From positions 1 to 64,000 of the forward strand of contig NZ_FZNZ01000024.1 in assembly GCF_900187995.1 (NCBI RefSeq): a stretch of DNA of 64,000 bases, in the 5' to 3' direction. Positions 25,941 to 34,813 of this stretch are shown here, one piece after another. Made by a program: the position numbers and the translations under genes. The notes under the pieces were generated by a model. It searched no databases. It was not told the origin of the DNA and saw only the letters and a program-made list of their open reading frames with translations. This DNA is from Prevotella jejuni. GTDB taxonomy: Bacteria > Bacteroidota > Bacteroidia > Bacteroidales > Bacteroidaceae. Numbering within the stretch: the stretch's first letter is position 1; the number at the start of each line of letters is the position of its first letter.

Positions 25941-27917
25941 TCAAAGTATCCAGCTTACAGACAATCTCCAGTTGGTGCCTGGCATAGGATAGAAACGAAC
26001 AACCTCATAGTTCTTATTGCCGAGGTTGCGCACATCAAACTGTACTCGTAATTGCTGCTTATTGATGTTGAACTCCCGCGAGAGCGTTATACTATGGTCA
26101 GCAAATGGTTTCATACGATTGTCTGGGATATTATAACTCAGCGTGTATCGCTCGCCCATGACTAAGGCATTATAACTGAAATCGAGCCAAGGAGTATGTA
26201 ATAAAACGCTTGCTGAGCCCGAATGGCGTGGGGTATAGGCTATCTGATTACGGTAATAGACAGCTGTAGGATCGCTGATGTCCGTTGCCTTCATCAGACT
26301 ATAGCTACCTGTCGCACTCACGGTCCAATCATTACCCCATCTCTTCTCAATGTTTGCTGATACATCCAGCCCTAATTGGCGCACCTTCCCAGCGTTCATC
26401 ATCTGCCAATAGAACATCTTTGGCACCGCAATAATCTTATCGGTGACATTGCCAAAATACCCATCAGCAGTCAAGGAAAGCTGGAGTGTATGATTAAAGG
26501 TGTGCGAGTAAGTCGTACCAAGGTTCCACATGCGTGACTTCTCTGGGTTCAGATGGCGGTTACCAATACCCGTATAATAAAGTTCATTGAGTGTTGGAGT
26601 ACGGAAGATGTCCTTATATCCAAAGCGGAGGCGGAAGTCTTGCAGACAACGCCACTGCATACTGAAGGCAGGTGACAGTCTGTGAAATCCGTTCGAAGCG
26701 TTCCCTTGTTTTACACGTTCGTAGATATTCGTTGCAAGGAGAGATGCATTGACACTGAAAGAACCTATCTGATAGTTAGCTGCTAAGGCTGTCCACAGTG
26801 AGTTGCGGGTTGGGTTAGCAGCTTTCGGAAGCGTCATGGATAGATGGTTATGCGCATAATCCTGTGCGAAAGAAAGGTTTAATCCCTGCAAAGGATTTGT
26901 CCACAACGTCGCTGTAAGGTAAGTCTCATTCTGTCGGTAGGTATCTTCTTTATATCCACTGGCAGGTATATCAGAGTAGCGCGACCAAGCGTAATTCCAT
27001 TTAGCAGCCGCTTTCATCTTGATGTGATTGCTAAATCGGTTCTCATAGAGCATTTGCGTAAAGACATTCTTGTCTTTCAGACGCTCTGCCGAATACGTGT
27101 TATCATAGATGACAGCCCCTGGCAATCCTCTATTTGACGTGAAGCCGTAAGCCTTCCACTGCAATGTCTGCTTGTCCGTGAGCTGATAGTTCATATTCAG
27201 TTCACCTCGCCACGTCTGTATGTCACTATTGTTTCTACGCTCATGGATGGTCTTGATACCATTTTTTAGCGTGAACCAATAAACTCCGTCAGCCCTTTCG
27301 TAGCTTGTGTATGCGCCAATCCCAAGACGTGAGAACTGTTGATGATAGAGTAGGGAGGGCGAAAAGAGACCATAGCTACCCGTGCGCAGTGTTGTTGTGA
27401 GGTGTGGTTTGCGGTCGGATACGCCTTGTAACGTACTGATATTGATAAGTCCTGCTGAGGTGTACGCCTTTGCACTCTGATAGATATTGTCCTCTTGTCC
27501 AATCTGCAAACTGACGAGTGAGACGTTGTCAAGCGTGAAGCGAGAGAGGTCTACCTGTCCACTCTGGCAGTCACCCACCTGCACTCCATCATACGTTATG
27601 CCCGTGTGTCCAGCCCCTAAGCCTCGAATATTGACCGTCTTCATACCGCCTATACCGCCATAGTCCTTCACTTGTACACCAGCAAACCGTTTCAGCGCAT
27701 CGCCCATATCGTGTATGCCGAGACGCTCCATATCCGTGTGTGACAATGTCTGTATCGGTGTACTTGCCAATACATTCCCAGGAATACGGAAGCCTTTGAC
27801 CACCACCTCGTCTATCGTCTGTGTGGAATCATTGGTTACGGTTTGTGCTGTCATACTCAAAGGGCATAACAACAGAAAGAAGCCAGCCAGTTGCCTCATC
27901 TTCTTATAATGTATCAT
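25941..27917 (-). CDS. btuB: BtuB-like TonB-dependent corrinoid receptor
   Basis: Outer-membrane transporter for cobalamin or other corrinoids. The 658-residue product has a signal peptide (to about residue 24, SMTAQ), a TonB box region QTIDEVVVKGFRIPG, and a plug with DALKRFAGVQVKDYGGIGGM and VNIRGLGAGHTGITYDGVQV. A 22-strand-type barrel ends LSVSWIL. It is small for a TonB receptor, which fits the BtuB group. The substrate assignment comes from the cobalamin riboswitch in its leader (27945-28105) and the BtuG-type lipoprotein gene that follows. Confidence 0.88.
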   Translation of the reverse strand: MIHYKKMRQLAGFFLLLCPLSMTAQTVTNDSTQTIDEVVVKGFRIPGNVLASTPIQTLSHTDMERLGIHDMGDALKRFAGVQVKDYGGIGGMKTVNIRGLGAGHTGITYDGVQVGDCQSGQVDLSRFTLDNVSLVSLQIGQEDNIYQSAKAYTSAGLINISTLQGVSDRKPHLTTTLRTGSYGLFSPSLLYHQQFSRLGIGAYTSYERADGVYWFTLKNGIKTIHERRNNSDIQTWRGELNMNYQLTDKQTLQWKAYGFTSNRGLPGAVIYDNTYSAERLKDKNVFTQMLYENRFSNHIKMKAAAKWNYAWSRYSDIPASGYKEDTYRQNETYLTATLWTNPLQGLNLSFAQDYAHNHLSMTLPKAANPTRNSLWTALAANYQIGSFSVNASLLATNIYERVKQGNASNGFHRLSPAFSMQWRCLQDFRLRFGYKDIFRTPTLNELYYTGIGNRHLNPEKSRMWNLGTTYSHTFNHTLQLSLTADGYFGNVTDKIIAVPKMFYWQMMNAGKVRQLGLDVSANIEKRWGNDWTVSATGSYSLMKATDISDPTAVYYRNQIAYTPRHSGSASVLLHTPWLDFSYNALVMGERYTLSYNIPDNRMKPFADHSITLSREFNINKQQLRVQFDVRNLGNKNYEVVRFYPMPGTNWRLSVSWIL

Positions 27918-27944
27918 AATGGTTCTATGCAGTGCCCTTCCTCG

Positions 27945-28105
27945 AGGGATGCAATGACTTGCAATGGCAGGTCTTCTGACTTGTTATCCAAAAGAAGGTA
28001 AACGCCTTCCCAATCATTCGTTATCAGTGGCTTATGTTTACCTGTGACAGACAACTTACAGCTGCGGGACAGTAGCGGAATCTCACCGCTTTCCCTTTTT
28101 AATCA
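27945..28105 (-). promoter_or_regulatory. Cobalamin riboswitch
   Basis: Read on the minus strand the leader carries the class signatures in order. These are GGGAAAGCGGTGAGATTCCG and CTACTGTCCCGCAGCTGTAA. GCCACTG and GGGAAGGCG follow. The B12 box AGTCAGAAGACCTGCCA lies at 27967-27983, close to the consensus AGYCAGGAGACCTGCC. It sits between a strong promoter and btuB and should reduce btuB-btuG expression when cobalamin is present. The 28 bases between its end and the btuB ATG include the segment likely to form the expression platform. Confidence 0.92.
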
Positions 28106-28131
28106 TGCTTATAATGAACCTATTGCGCCTA

Positions 28132-28162
28132 CAAAGATACGATAAAGAGAGGAGATTAACAA
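28132..28162 (-). promoter_or_regulatory. Promoter of the riboswitch-btuB-btuG operon
   Basis: Minus-strand TATCTTTG at 28132-28139, 20-base spacer, TTG at 28160-28162. Start predicted near 28125, just upstream of the riboswitch. Confidence 0.75.
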
Positions 28163-28305
28163 ATAAAGGTATGCTTTTCTGTCTATTGTCTCACGAGAAT
28201 ATTGTCACAATCAGAGAATAGACCGTAACGCAATAGGTAGGCCTATCAATTCATAGATAATGCTCTTTTGAACCGATAAAAGCTGTCCTATCTCAAAAGC
28301 CAACC

Positions 28306-28878
28306 TCAATCAAGGTGCTTTTGAAGGTGTTTCATCTGATGTCCACCCCATTGGTTATCGTCTACATAAACGAAGCCTATGCGATGGTAAAGTCGTTCGG
28401 CAGAAGGATTACCAGTGTCGACGAGCAGACCAGTAGGGAGGTTCATCTTCCTTCCTTTCTCTATTGTTGCCTCAAGAAGTAGCTTTGCTATCCCTTTCCC
28501 ACGGAACTTTTTGTCTACACAGAGCGAATCGATATACAGTTCGCCAGCCGACGTCTCGTCATCCATATCAGCGTAATTGCGACCGAAAGCCTTGAGGGCT
28601 CCTTCGATGAAGGCTTGTCTCAGCTTCGGAAGTTTCGCACCATCATAACTGACACAGATACCCGCAATCTCGTTATGTGCTGTTAGTGCAACCAATGTGT
28701 TGAGATAGGAGTATTGCGAATCATCCCGTTCTACTAACGATGTTATAAGCTGGTGGAACTCTTCTAAGCTATGGTCTGGTCCTGCAAACCACTGACAACA
28801 GTCGTGGTTCATCGCTTCCATTATCAGTCGGGCTATTATTTCAGCCTGTTCTTTTTGTGCATCTTCAATTTTAATCAT
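28306..28878 (-). CDS. GNAT-family N-acetyltransferase
   Basis: The 190-residue cytoplasmic enzyme transfers acetyl from acetyl-CoA to an unknown amine. The acetyl-CoA loop is VDKKFRGKGIAKLLLEATI near residue 118-136. The downstream GLLVDTGNPSAERLYHRIGF near 149-168 is the typical GNAT strand-helix ending. Substrate not predictable. A minus-strand TATCTTCG box at 28883-28890 lies only five bases from the ATG, suggesting a leaderless transcript. Confidence 0.85.
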   Translation of the reverse strand: MIKIEDAQKEQAEIIARLIMEAMNHDCCQWFAGPDHSLEEFHQLITSLVERDDSQYSYLNTLVALTAHNEIAGICVSYDGAKLPKLRQAFIEGALKAFGRNYADMDDETSAGELYIDSLCVDKKFRGKGIAKLLLEATIEKGRKMNLPTGLLVDTGNPSAERLYHRIGFVYVDDNQWGGHQMKHLQKHLD

Positions 28879-28957
28879 ATTGCGAAGATACGAAAACTAT
28901 TTGAGATGGCGTGTTTCTCGTGGGTGAAATCCGTATGATATAAGGTTTGAATAAACT

Positions 28958-28990
28958 CCCCACCACTTCCTAAGCGAGGAAGGGGTGGGG
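28958..28990 (-). terminator. REP-like GC hairpin after the Ala/Lys-rich lipoprotein gene
   Basis: CCCCACCACTTCCT pairs with AGGAAGGGGTGGGG around a three- to five-base loop. It lies 11 bases beyond the stop of the minus-strand gene. No good T-run follows, so it may act as a weak terminator or 3-prime-end stabiliser. It resembles the CT-rich hairpin at 53768-53796. Confidence 0.55.
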
Positions 28991-29000
28991 CGAAATAGGA

Positions 29001-29582
29001 TTAAAGACCTAAATCTTTCATAGCCTTCTTAGCAGCCTCACCAGACTTACCCTGCATCTTTTCGGCAGCTTCCTTAGCAGCCTTCTTAGCAGCTTCAATC
29101 TGTTCAGGTGTTGCATTCTTTACTGCATCCTTTGCCTTCTGTAGACTTTCTGTAACGTCCTTAGGGTCCTGCTTTGATGCTGCGTCAACTGCCTTGCCAA
29201 CAGCCTCAGCAGCTGCTTCATTGCCAGAAGCCTTCAAAGCCTCTTGAATGTTCTTTGAATTACTCTGCATCCACTGCTGAATTTTTCCGATATACTCCTG
29301 TGCCTGCTTTGGATCCTTCTGTGCTAACTCAGCCATCTTAGTCTGAGCTGTGGTCAATAAAGCGGCAACACCCTTCTCATCCTTAGCCTTTATCTTCTCG
29401 TTGAGTTGGTTGATGAGCTGATCAGCATCGGTAGGCGCAGCTGCAGTTGTTGCAGAGTCTGCAGCAACTGACTCTGTTGTGTCTGAGTCTGCATTAGCCT
29501 TTGGAGCATTAGTTTTACCGTTGTTACAACTTGAAATAGTCATTGCTGCTACAGCAAGAGCCATAAGAAATACTTTCTTCAT
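29001..29582 (-). CDS. Ala/Lys-rich helical lipoprotein
   Basis: The 193-residue lipoprotein has the signal MKKVFLMALAVAAMTISSC with lipobox Cys19. An Ala/Thr/Ser-rich linker (about 30-52) follows, then a long, nearly uninterrupted run of amphipathic helix rich in Ala, Lys, Glu and Gln to the C-terminus (for example ATPEQIEAAKKAAKEAAEKM). This looks like an elongated helical periplasmic or envelope protein. Composition alone gives spurious similarity to many families, so I assign no function. Monocistronic. Confidence 0.75.
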   Translation of the reverse strand: MKKVFLMALAVAAMTISSCNNGKTNAPKANADSDTTESVAADSATTAAAPTDADQLINQLNEKIKAKDEKGVAALLTTAQTKMAELAQKDPKQAQEYIGKIQQWMQSNSKNIQEALKASGNEAAAEAVGKAVDAASKQDPKDVTESLQKAKDAVKNATPEQIEAAKKAAKEAAEKMQGKSGEAAKKAMKDLGL

Positions 29583-30401
29583 AATTTTCTTAGTTTAAAT
29601 GAATTAAAGACTTAATCTATAAATGTCCTCAAAGATAAGTATTATTCTTGTTAGTTGTTGCCTTTTTAGAATGTTTTAACTATAAAAATGTAAAGTTGAT
29701 TGACTCAGAGATAATGGTCTTTCAACGTGGATCTAACCTGTGACACGTTGCTTGTCGATGATGTTAGACGCTCTCCTTAACGGGCAGTAACAATCTTCGT
29801 CTTACCCTTTTCCAATACTTCGGAGGAATTTGTAACGTGGTAAAAAATCATTACATAAGTGTGAGATGAATATCCTCACGAAAGGAATATAGCTCTGCTT
29901 AAAAGTAAGTTTGTAACTTACAACAAATCAAAATGTTACGTATAATACCGAAAAAGACGCCCTTCTTGCTTCAAGAAGGGTGTCTTCAACATGCAAGAAG
30001 GGCATGTTCTTGAACGTTGAAAGGCGTCTTCTTGTCTCTTCCTCGGCCTTTCTTCGAATGGAGAGACAGGTGTTTGATGAAATATCCTTACAACTTCTAT
30101 CTGTATATTTAGCATTCCTTTGGTCTCTATCAATATCATTGTAGGGGTGTTGTGGGTTTTGTATCTCACAAAGAGATATCAATTTCTCCACAGAGAGAGA
30201 GCCCGCTGAGGAATTGTTTAAACGCAAGATATCACAGAGCTTATAGCTGATGTCAGCGAAAGTACTCTGTGATATCTGTCGTTAGAAGGCCTTTTGTAGG
30301 CTCTTCACGTGTGCAAAAAAGCTCTGTTTCGTCTGTGGTATTCGTGAGAGATGATTAATCCCACGATATACCCATCGACATCCTTATCCATTCGCAAAAC
30401 G
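29583..30401. other. Gene-free spacer with dispersed repeat copy B
   Basis: About 820 bases without a credible gene. A TATCTTTG box at 29630-29637 on the minus strand is the likely promoter of the lipoprotein gene, although no good -33 element is seen. The repeat copy at 29951-30125 occupies the centre. A frame of 99 codons across it (29928-30227) is repeat sequence, not a gene. The part 30226-30320 contains GATATCACAGAG and CTCTGTGATATC as an inverted pair. Confidence 0.55.
29951..30125 (+). repeat. GAAGACGCCC palindromic dispersed repeat, copy B
   Basis: Core palindrome AAGACGCCCTTCTTG / CAAGAAGGGTGTCTT, then ATGCAAGAAGGGCATGTTCT, itself containing a smaller palindrome. It continues TGAACG, GGCGTCTTCTT and GAAATATCCTTACAACTTCT. 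The last stretch is conserved with copy A on the other side of the chromosome segment, so the unit extends well past the hairpins. Confidence 0.75.
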
Positions 30402-32162
30402 TTAAGACAGGATGTCTATCACGTCTTCAACGATCTGTTCGTCAAGTAAATGGTTGTCTGAAAGAAGCTGTTGAAGGTCGAAGCGGTCATAAAGGTCTTT
30501 CTTTATACCTCCCACGAGTACTTTCATCTCTGATGTCCCGTAGTAGGCAGCGATACGTTCTCCGAAGCCTCCATCTTTACTACCATCTTCTAATGTGACT
30601 ACCAATTCGTGGCTTCCTTTCAGTGAGTCGAGTGTCTCTCGGTCAACTTCATTTAAGTAACGAGGGTTGACGAGTGTTGCCTTTATTCCCTTCTCGGCAA
30701 GTAAACGAACGACATTTTCACCCTTCTGATAGAAAGAGCCAGCAGCGATGATAGCAACCTTTTCACCCTTCTGTATCACTTTGTATTTTGCTTCGTAAGC
30801 ATATTCTCTGTCAATAGTCTCCGTAGTGTGATGCACACCATTGCTTGGTATGCGGATAGCAATAGGCTTCTTATCTTGCAGGATAGCCCAACGTAACATT
30901 GCAAAATACTCTTCACAGGTTGTTGGAGCAAGATAGATAAGTCCTGGAATGCTGCATAACATTGGTATATCAAAGAGACAGATGTGGGTAATGTCATTCA
31001 TGGAAGCAGTGCCACCCCAAGTCACGTTGATAACAGCTGGATTAGCGTTGATACAGAGATCCTGTGCTATTTGGTCGTAGGTACGTTGGATAAAGGTGCT
31101 GAAAACAGTCCATACTGGTCGCAATCCACCCTTTGCCATACCAGAAATCATCGCTACAGCCTGTTCTTCTGCAATACCCACGTCAACATGTTGTGCGCCA
31201 GCTTCTTTACGTTTCTCTGGTGTGAAACCTGCTGCCGAAGGTGTACCGGCTGTCACAGCGATGAGTGTTTTGTCTTGCTTCATCTCCTTCAACAGCCAAT
31301 CACTAAGTAGTTGCTCGTAGGATTCAGTAGTTGGACGCTCTGGTCTGCTGCCATCTTCCTTATTGAAAGGCATACCATAATGCCATGCTTCCTTATTCTC
31401 AACGGCTGGTGTAAAGCCATGTCCTTTCTCGGTATGGATATGAACTACGGTCGGCTTGTTCGTATCTTTCACGCTGCGGAACACCTCGATGAGTTTTTCT
31501 ACGTCGTTGCCTTCCTCTAAGTACTTATATTCAAAGCCCCAAGCCTTAAACCAGTTGTGATTGCACTGGCCATTGCTTTCACGTAGGTCACGTAGGTTTT
31601 TGTAGATACCTCCGTGTGGCTCAGCGATAGACATCTCGTTGTCATTCACGACGATAATAATACCTGTGCCGAGTTCGGAAGCCTCGTCAAAGCCTTCAAA
31701 AGCCTCACCACCAGAGAGAGAACCGTCACCAATGACTGCAATAATATTCTCTTTCGTCCCTTTTATATCACGAGCTTTCTGCAGACCAGTGGCAAGACTC
31801 ACGGAAGTAGAGGTGTGTCCAACTTCGAAATTGTCATATTCAGGACACTCTGTTGGTGAAGAATAGCCACTAATAGCATTCATCTCGTCGAGGTTACCAA
31901 GGAATCCTGAAGCACGTCCTGTTAATACCTTGTGTGGATAACTTTGGTGGCTCACGTCAAAAACCAACTTGTCTTTAGGCGTGTCAAAGACATAGTGGAG
32001 GGCAACAGTTGCCTCTACAAAGCCGAGGTTAGGTCCAACGTGTCCGCCATGCTTGCTTACACGATTTAATACTGCTTGACGGGTCTCATCAGCTACAACC
32101 TTTAATGCCTCAATATTCAGCTGCTTTAAGTCGGCTGGAGATTTAATATTCTCTATATACAT
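30402..32162 (-). CDS. dxs: 1-deoxy-D-xylulose-5-phosphate synthase, short form
   Basis: Thiamine-diphosphate enzyme joining pyruvate and glyceraldehyde 3-phosphate, the entry to the MEP isoprenoid pathway and to thiamine and pyridoxal synthesis. The 586-residue product is shorter than classical DXS (about 620-650). It starts MYIENIKSPADLKQLNIEAL, and has HGGHVGPNLGFVEATVALH near 38-56. The ThDP motif GDGSLSGGEAF...NDNEMS lies near 143-177, and VDVGIAEEQAVAM near 327 carries the catalytic Glu. HVGPNLG replaces the usual HLASNLG, and HQSYPHK replaces HQAY. These mark the short DXS-like subgroup, so it could be a second synthase or have shifted specificity. Alone in its transcription unit. Confidence 0.85.
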   Translation of the reverse strand: MYIENIKSPADLKQLNIEALKVVADETRQAVLNRVSKHGGHVGPNLGFVEATVALHYVFDTPKDKLVFDVSHQSYPHKVLTGRASGFLGNLDEMNAISGYSSPTECPEYDNFEVGHTSTSVSLATGLQKARDIKGTKENIIAVIGDGSLSGGEAFEGFDEASELGTGIIIVVNDNEMSIAEPHGGIYKNLRDLRESNGQCNHNWFKAWGFEYKYLEEGNDVEKLIEVFRSVKDTNKPTVVHIHTEKGHGFTPAVENKEAWHYGMPFNKEDGSRPERPTTESYEQLLSDWLLKEMKQDKTLIAVTAGTPSAAGFTPEKRKEAGAQHVDVGIAEEQAVAMISGMAKGGLRPVWTVFSTFIQRTYDQIAQDLCINANPAVINVTWGGTASMNDITHICLFDIPMLCSIPGLIYLAPTTCEEYFAMLRWAILQDKKPIAIRIPSNGVHHTTETIDREYAYEAKYKVIQKGEKVAIIAAGSFYQKGENVVRLLAEKGIKATLVNPRYLNEVDRETLDSLKGSHELVVTLEDGSKDGGFGERIAAYYGTSEMKVLVGGIKKDLYDRFDLQQLLSDNHLLDEQIVEDVIDILS

Positions 32163-32373
32163 CTTCTCTATTTAATGTGAATACATATCTTATTTAAGGG
32201 CAAATATAATCATTTTCTGTTGAATACTCATTATTTCAACCCCATATAAAACAATCGTTTTTATCTTTTTATGAATTGTTTATCTCTTTGTTTCATGTCT
32301 TTTTCAGACTATTTAAGTCTTGTGGAGATGTTTGTTATCCCTGTAGCGGAGTCGTTGTATAGGCTTCAACCGT

Positions 32374-33906
32374 TTATTCCACTTGTGTTTTGGGCCAGTT
32401 GACAAGGTAGAGATGTTCAGTAGCACGAGTGAAAGCGGTGTAAAGCCAATGGATGTAATCGGGTGTGAGCATCTCGTCTGTCATGTATCCTTGGTCAAGA
32501 TAGATGTGTGCCCACTGTCCACCTTGCGCTTTGTGACAGGTGATAGCATAACCGAACTTTACCTGTAGGGCGTTATAATACTCATCTTCACGCACCTTCT
32601 TCATGCGGTCTGCCTTTAGAGGGATGTCTTCATAATCCTCTAACACATGTTGGAAGAGTTGTTCGTTCTGCTCTTGAGTCAAGGCTGGGGCTTCTGTCAT
32701 CAGTGCGTCAAGGATGACCGTCATCTCCTCTTCAGCATTATCATAGTCGGGAAACTCCAATGACACATCAGCAAAACGGAACCCATAGAACTCGCGAACA
32801 TTGCGTACACGTCGCACAACAGCACGGTCGCCGTTGGCAATGAAGGTTAGTACGGGTTTTTCTATCTCCTTTCCACCTCCTGAAGGGAGTTGCGTAACCT
32901 GTCTTGTCGCTTGTGTAGTAAGGCTGTTTACGTTATTTGTAGCATTGTTGAGGCTGCCTTTGAGGGATGGAGAAGGGGTAGGGGTGTTCTTATATTTATT
33001 CTTCACCACCATCAACATGTCGCCTGTTGTCAGTTCTTCCTCACGTCCAAGAACCATGTTTCGAATACCTTGATTGAATACATTAGCACGTTTGTTGGAG
33101 CGTGTGATGACCATAGTCTCGTCGATTCCCACCTCAGAATAGCTGGAGGCCAGTCGTTCGATAAGTTCATCACCTGGGACAATAGAAATGTCAGCAAAGC
33201 CATTGAAGCGAATCTTTGGTAGTTGCGTTACCTCATCATGGGTTATCATTTGACGAATAACGGTGGCGTTATAGAGAATGCCAGAGTCTTGACTCTGACG
33301 AAGCACCTCGTTTAAGTCGCATTCATAGACTGTCAGACCGTAGGCTCGAAGAACATCTGAACGTAGCGCAGGGCTCTCTTCTTCACCTACAGGAGGGAGC
33401 TGTGCCTTGTCTCCAACAAGCAGCATGCGACAGTTTCGGTCGTTATAAACATATTGAATAAGGTCGTCAAGTAGGCAACCACTGCCGAAGGTGGTGTTGT
33501 TAGACGATAAACTAATCATTGAAGCTTCATCGACCATAAACAAGCGGTCGCGGAAGAGGTTGACATTTAGATTGAACTTTCCATCTAATCCGGTAAAGGC
33601 TTTCTCACGATAGATGGTGCGATGGATGGTTGCAGCAGGCTGGTTGGCATTTAAGGAGAATACCTTAGCAGCACGACCCGTCGGTGCTAAGAGAGTTACC
33701 TTCTGTTGTAATTGCTGCAGTGTACGTACAATCGCACCCGCTAAGGACGTTTTACCCGTTCCGGCACTACCTCTGAGAATCATTACAACACGCTCGTCAC
33801 GCTCGGTCATAAAGTGTGTAAAGACCTCAATAGCATGTGTTTGGTCGGTTGTTGGCTCAAAGCCAAAGTTCTGTAATATCCTATATTTCAGTTCATCAAT
33901 TATCAT
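32374..33906 (-). CDS. RecD-like ATP-dependent DNA helicase carrying an insertion
   Basis: Superfamily 1B helicase of the RecD2/PIF1-like AAA_30 type. The 510-residue product has Walker A RGSAGTGKTSLAGAI (46-60), Walker B/motif II LFMVDEASMIS near 128, motif III LLVGDKAQLPPVGEEES near 162, and the UvrD_C2-like terminal motifs YAITCHKAQGGQW and YTAFTRATEHLYLVNWPK. Between about residues 303 and 348 there is a low-complexity Pro/Ser/Thr/Asn-rich stretch (NTPTPSPSLKGS ... LPSGGGKEIEK). It reads as an in-frame REP-like repeat, marked separately. All catalytic motifs remain intact around it, so the protein may still work. Likely role: DNA repair or recombination. Confidence 0.88.
   Translation of the reverse strand: MIIDELKYRILQNFGFEPTTDQTHAIEVFTHFMTERDERVVMILRGSAGTGKTSLAGAIVRTLQQLQQKVTLLAPTGRAAKVFSLNANQPAATIHRTIYREKAFTGLDGKFNLNVNLFRDRLFMVDEASMISLSSNNTTFGSGCLLDDLIQYVYNDRNCRMLLVGDKAQLPPVGEEESPALRSDVLRAYGLTVYECDLNEVLRQSQDSGILYNATVIRQMITHDEVTQLPKIRFNGFADISIVPGDELIERLASSYSEVGIDETMVITRSNKRANVFNQGIRNMVLGREEELTTGDMLMVVKNKYKNTPTPSPSLKGSLNNATNNVNSLTTQATRQVTQLPSGGGKEIEKPVLTFIANGDRAVVRRVRNVREFYGFRFADVSLEFPDYDNAEEEMTVILDALMTEAPALTQEQNEQLFQHVLEDYEDIPLKADRMKKVREDEYYNALQVKFGYAITCHKAQGGQWAHIYLDQGYMTDEMLTPDYIHWLYTAFTRATEHLYLVNWPKTQVE
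32862..32990 (-). repeat. REP-like element inserted in frame within the RecD-like helicase gene
   Basis: On the minus strand the segment begins CACCCCTACCCCTTCTCC and ends CCCTTCAGGAGGTGGAAAGG. Its two ends are imperfect inverted repeats of the C-rich/G-rich type seen at 53768-53796. It encodes TPTPSPSLKGS at one end and PSGGGKEIEK at the other, with Asn/Thr-rich filler. No stop codon and no frame change result. Confidence 0.6.
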
Positions 33907-33928
33907 TGCTTAATGTCTTTTACCCTCA

Positions 33929-34813
33929 TTAATTCCAATCTTTAATGTCTGCTTTACCTTCTATCTGTCGTTCGATGTTATCAGGAAGTTGTGAGAAGAA
34001 GTCCATACCTGTGATACGTTCTACCTCGTCTACGGTGTTGACGTAGTCTGTCTTCTTATGTCCTTTGGCTGAGACATTCCTACAGATAAAGCCAATAGCC
34101 TTCGGTTCGTCTTTCAGACGGAGGATAACTTTGAAGAAGGCTTCGGGCACTTGCACCTTATTCTTACCTATTGTCTTATGCTTTTGATTGAGATAAATAG
34201 GTCCACAGACGATATATACGTCGCCATACTCTTCTGCCCATGTGCGGCATTGATTCTCTATTGAGTTCCACAGACCACTGTTCAAGGCTGGGTTCTGTGG
34301 ACACACATTGGTCATGAGGAAGCTTTGCTCCATTGCTCTCTGGCTCCAATGGTTGTCAGCAGCAGGACACATGTGACCTCGGTCGTAGCCAGAACGCATA
34401 TAATCGTAGGTGTCGACACGTGGTTCTGGTATGTCTTCATCTACTTGGAAGGTGATACCCTTGCGCTTAGCAGGACCGTTAGTGTGAGTCGCCGTTAGGT
34501 GCCATGCCACCCAGTTAGGTGTACGTGTTTCTGCGTTATACGATGTTGTATAACCTTCGCGATAAAGTAAAAGGGACGGGACATTGGCTTTGCCGATAGG
34601 AATCTCTAAGCCTTTTTTTACTTTAAGCGTCTTTCTTTGGTTGGTATTTGGGTCCTCATCTGATGTGTTGGGAGCGTCTGCTCTTTCGTTGTTATATGGC
34701 TCTACAAATGGTTTGTCTAATGTTGACAAGTCTCCTCTTCGTTTCTCTCCTTGACATGCAACGGCTACTAAGGACAGAGAAAGTATGATGGTTTTTAAGA
34801 ATATATGGTTCAT
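33929..34813 (-). CDS. Secreted DNA/RNA non-specific endonuclease lipoprotein
   Basis: Sugar-non-specific nuclease of the NUC1/NucA beta-beta-alpha-metal class. The 294-residue product has a lipoprotein signal with lipobox Cys20 (VAVAC) and an Asp/Asn/Pro-rich linker to about 60. The catalytic domain has DRGHMCPAAD at 144-153 (His147 as general base) and the metal-site Asn region MTNVCPQNPALNSGLWNSIE near 167-187. Probably exported to the periplasm or surface, where it could degrade environmental DNA for nutrition or dissolve neutrophil DNA traps, as described for related nucleases. It lies 22 bases upstream of the helicase gene on the same strand, so the two may be cotranscribed. Confidence 0.9.
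   Translation of the reverse strand: MNHIFLKTIILSLSLVAVACQGEKRRGDLSTLDKPFVEPYNNERADAPNTSDEDPNTNQRKTLKVKKGLEIPIGKANVPSLLLYREGYTTSYNAETRTPNWVAWHLTATHTNGPAKRKGITFQVDEDIPEPRVDTYDYMRSGYDRGHMCPAADNHWSQRAMEQSFLMTNVCPQNPALNSGLWNSIENQCRTWAEEYGDVYIVCGPIYLNQKHKTIGKNKVQVPEAFFKVILRLKDEPKAIGFICRNVSAKGHKKTDYVNTVDEVERITGMDFFSQLPDNIERQIEGKADIKDWN

Noticed and set aside
29928..30227. 99-codon minus frame
   Set aside because: Covers repeat copy B; no recognisable domain and the repeat occurs elsewhere without the frame.
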